Source of the DNA: Acidobacteriota bacterium
GTDB taxonomy: Bacteria; Acidobacteriota; Terriglobia; UBA7540
Length of the DNA: 7,634 bases
Reading direction: 5' to 3'
Assembly: GCA_003224635.1 (NCBI GenBank)
Contig: QHZK01000242.1
Coordinates: 1 to 7,634 of the forward strand
Below are positions 6,473 through 7,634 of this stretch, piece after piece. Below the pieces are notes generated by a model. It was not told the origin of the DNA, did no database searches, and was given only the letters and a program-made list of their open reading frames with translations. Made by a program: the position numbers and the translations under genes. How positions within the stretch are numbered: position 1 is the stretch's first letter; the number at the start of each line of letters is the position of its first letter.

Positions 6473-6778
6473 ATGCACGCGACACGGCAAAGCGACAAGA
6501 CACGTGAGCGGGGTCCGGAGTTCAGCGAGCCGTCCGCAGCGCCGCGCTCTCAGGCCTTCCTCGCTGAGGACCAAGAGGCGGTAAGCCCCCTCAGTCAACG
6601 CCTCCGCCGGAACACCCAATGCCTTACCTGCAGTCGCTTGTACTTTGGGAAGGACTTCGACAGATGTCCCCGCTGCGCCAGTGACGCGGTTCGGCATTAT
6701 AGCGAAGATGATTTAGGTCTTCTATCTGGCGGCCTAGACGATGCTCTAAACGCAGGCCGGACAGGAGAACCCCGCTGA
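6473..6778 (+). CDS. Small zinc-ribbon hypothetical protein
   Basis: This is a 101-residue protein of unknown function. A GGAGG at 6462-6466, 6 nt before ATG 6473, decides the start; an in-frame GTG at 6440 would add 11 residues but has only a distant AAGGGAAG (spacing ~15). Residues 1-45 are polar and look disordered. Cys50, Cys53, Cys65 and Cys68 form a CLTC-(11)-CPRC pair of knuckles typical of a rubredoxin-like zinc ribbon, followed by an acidic tail (HYSEDDLGLL). There is no signal peptide or membrane segment, so it is probably cytoplasmic. The four Cys imply structural metal binding for protein or nucleic-acid contact, not catalysis. It lies 60 bp upstream of the receiver-like gene in the same orientation and probably shares its transcript. 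Confidence 0.75.
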   Translation: MHATRQSDKTRERGPEFSEPSAAPRSQAFLAEDQEAVSPLSQRLRRNTQCLTCSRLYFGKDFDRCPRCASDAVRHYSEDDLGLLSGGLDDALNAGRTGEPR

Positions 6779-6849
6779 TGCGGTACGGCGCGGCCCACCA
6801 AGTACGTAGGCCGGCGGGGGACGCGTCGGAGGTCAAGGATGCTGCGTAG
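6778..6849 (+). CDS. Possible 23-codon coupled ORF between the zinc-ribbon and receiver genes
   Basis: The zinc-ribbon stop TGA overlaps an ATG (TGATG, start 6778). The frame reads MRYGAAHQVRRPAGD and onward to a TAG at 6847-6849, overlapping the first codons of the receiver gene. AGGAG lies at 6763-6767 with a 10-nt spacing. It could be a translational relay that moves ribosomes to the receiver start. The peptide has no recognisable feature, and chance is quite possible. Confidence 0.2.
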   Translation: MRYGAAHQVRRPAGDASEVKDAA

Positions 6850-7264
6850 ATTCACGGACCACCGGGCAGTTGGATACCCTCAAATGCTGCCGAGGGGCAA
6901 GGTGCTGCTGGTGGATGATGAGCTCGGGGACTTGGCATACCACTTCCGTCTCCTTGAGAGCTGCGGCCAGAAAGTATTGAGTTGCGCTGCCTACGCTCAG
7001 GGCGCCGGCCTTGTCGAGTGCGTAACTTTTGACTTGGTTATGGTCGGCCAAGGGAGCCCGGCGTTTGAGGGTCGTGTGGTGCTCGAACGTGCCGCGTCAA
7101 CGGATCGCAGCATACCCGTCTTGGTGCTGGCGAGTTCGGTTGACATGGGCTGTTATCTCGAGGCCATGCGGTTGGGAGCAGCCGACTATCTGGAAAAGCC
7201 CCTATCCCCGACGGAAATGAGGCGTGTTATCGAAACGTGCCTCCGCGCTCGCATGCCATCATAG
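6839..7264 (+). CDS. Degenerate (pseudo-)receiver domain response regulator-like protein
   Basis: The 141-residue product is a single CheY-like receiver domain after a ~18-residue N-terminal extension. GGAGG at 6828-6832, 6 nt before the ATG, supports this start. KVLLVDDE gives the acidic pocket (Asp26, Asp27), VLVLASS the conserved Ser/Thr position (Ser99/100), and YLEKPLSP the conserved Lys (Lys120). At the phospho-acceptor position, strand 3 reads FDLVMVGQGSPAFEG, where Gly70 replaces Asp. It therefore should not accept a phosphoryl group and probably acts through constitutive protein-protein contact or another ligand. There is no output domain. I recall similar 'QGSxAFEGR' single-domain receivers in Acidobacteriota, which suggests a lineage-wide loss, but this needs a search. 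It is probably co-transcribed with the zinc-ribbon gene. Confidence 0.85.
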   Translation: MLRRFTDHRAVGYPQMLPRGKVLLVDDELGDLAYHFRLLESCGQKVLSCAAYAQGAGLVECVTFDLVMVGQGSPAFEGRVVLERAASTDRSIPVLVLASSVDMGCYLEAMRLGAADYLEKPLSPTEMRRVIETCLRARMPS

Positions 7265-7277
7265 CCATTCACGTTTG

Positions 7278-7309
7278 CGGGCGGGACCAAAAATTAGGGC
7301 CCTTGCCCG
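7278..7309 (+). terminator. Hairpin after the receiver gene, possible transcript end
   Basis: CGGGC (7278-7282) pairs with GCCCG (7305-7309), and GGG (7283-7285) can pair with CCC (7300-7302), leaving an A-rich loop. It begins 14 nt after the stop codon. There is no downstream T-run, so an intrinsic terminator is doubtful; it may only stabilise the 3' end. Confidence 0.3.
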
Positions 7310-7349
7310 AGCCATCTCCAACTCACACAGAAGCCCTGGGAGACAACGG

Positions 7350-7394
7350 ATGAAAAATGTAAGGGCAGTACTATCGATTGCCCTTGCGATCTGA
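7350..7394 (+). other. Truncated signal-peptide-like short ORF (14 codons)
   Basis: GGGAGA (7338-7343) lies 6 nt before ATG 7350. The peptide MKNVRAVLSIALAI looks like the start of a Sec signal peptide (basic n-region, hydrophobic core) but meets TGA at 7392. Frame 2 is open across the same stretch and continues to the window end, so a frameshifted small secreted-protein gene is one reading. A leader peptide or chance is another. Confidence 0.3.
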
Positions 7395-7426
7395 ACGCTT
7401 TGAGGGAGCACAGGATCCTTCAGTCG

Positions 7427-7634
7427 ATGCACCCGGAACGACGATATGTAACCGACACCTCCGAATTTCAGGAAATACAGGAGCGGACGCGCACTATCCT
7501 CCGCAAGAGTCAAGAGCGAGCGAAAGAATCTCCAAGGCCGTCCCTTCTGGACGGACAGGCGCAGGGCTGTGCGGACAATTTGGCGTTCCCGTTCCTTTGC
7601 CGGCCGATGGCACAGAGAACGCAGGCAAATTTCT
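7427..7634 (+). CDS. Possible hypothetical protein, 3'-partial
   Basis: The frame is open from ATG 7427 to the right edge (69 codons) and is also open upstream to at least 7346, with TTG 7400 as another start. It begins MHPERRYVTDTSEFQEIQ and continues with a charged, probably helical stretch (RTRTILRKSQERAKES), then less ordered sequence. No family is recognised. The Shine-Dalgarno is weak: AGGA at 7412-7415 with a spacing of about 11. It could be the body of the gene whose signal-peptide-like start is at 7350, shifted by a frame, or a non-coding open frame. Confidence 0.3.
   Translation, partial: MHPERRYVTDTSEFQEIQERTRTILRKSQERAKESPRPSLLDGQAQGCADNLAFPFLCRPMAQRTQANF

Noticed and set aside
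7259..7513. 84-codon minus-strand frame at the right end
   Set aside because: It has no recognisable domain and no good Shine-Dalgarno was seen; it starts inside an open plus-strand frame. It cannot be fully excluded, but support is insufficient.

Overview
The window looks like a high-GC chromosomal segment of an Acidobacteriota-type soil bacterium. This is inferred from protein style only: a giant cell-surface protein made of tandem choice-of-anchor D (ASH, Hydin-like) repeats ending in the split immunoglobulin-like tail common in that phylum, an NhaR-like LysR regulator, and a receiver-like protein with a 'QGSPAFEG' motif. No rRNA, tRNA or other taxonomic marker is present.

Layout. Positions 2-4110 (+) hold one very large repetitive surface-protein gene that enters from the left edge. 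It is split into two reading frames (2-979 and 976-4110) by what looks like a 16-nt deletion inside one repeat. Eleven ASH repeats are visible, each with a Cys pair. They are followed by a last Ig-like domain whose loop carries an insert of about 105 residues with two hydrophobic segments and a CGGGG motif. Positions 4218-4530 (-) hold a decayed IS66-family transposase piece with a one-base frameshift. It abuts, in the same frame, the stop codon of an NhaR-like LysR regulator (4531-5442, -). That regulator has a good sigma70-type promoter so close to its ATG that the mRNA would be nearly leaderless.

Divergent from the regulator is a small secreted coiled-coil protein of unknown function (5602-6186, +), with a hairpin-rich leader. 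The gap 6187-6472 is unusually rich in self-complementary DNA, including an 11-bp perfect long-range stem around two mutually exclusive inner hairpins. It is the best candidate here for an undescribed structured RNA. Next come a 101-aa four-cysteine zinc-ribbon protein (6473-6778) and a degenerate receiver-domain protein (6839-7264) whose phospho-acceptor Asp is replaced by Gly. They are probably co-transcribed. The right end (7265-7634) holds a hairpin, a 14-codon signal-peptide-like ORF cut short by a stop, and an open frame running off the edge.

The genes do not form an obvious pathway. The LysR protein and the divergent coiled-coil gene may be a regulator-target pair, and the zinc-ribbon plus pseudo-receiver pair may act together in a non-phosphorylated signalling role. 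Both links rest on gene arrangement alone.
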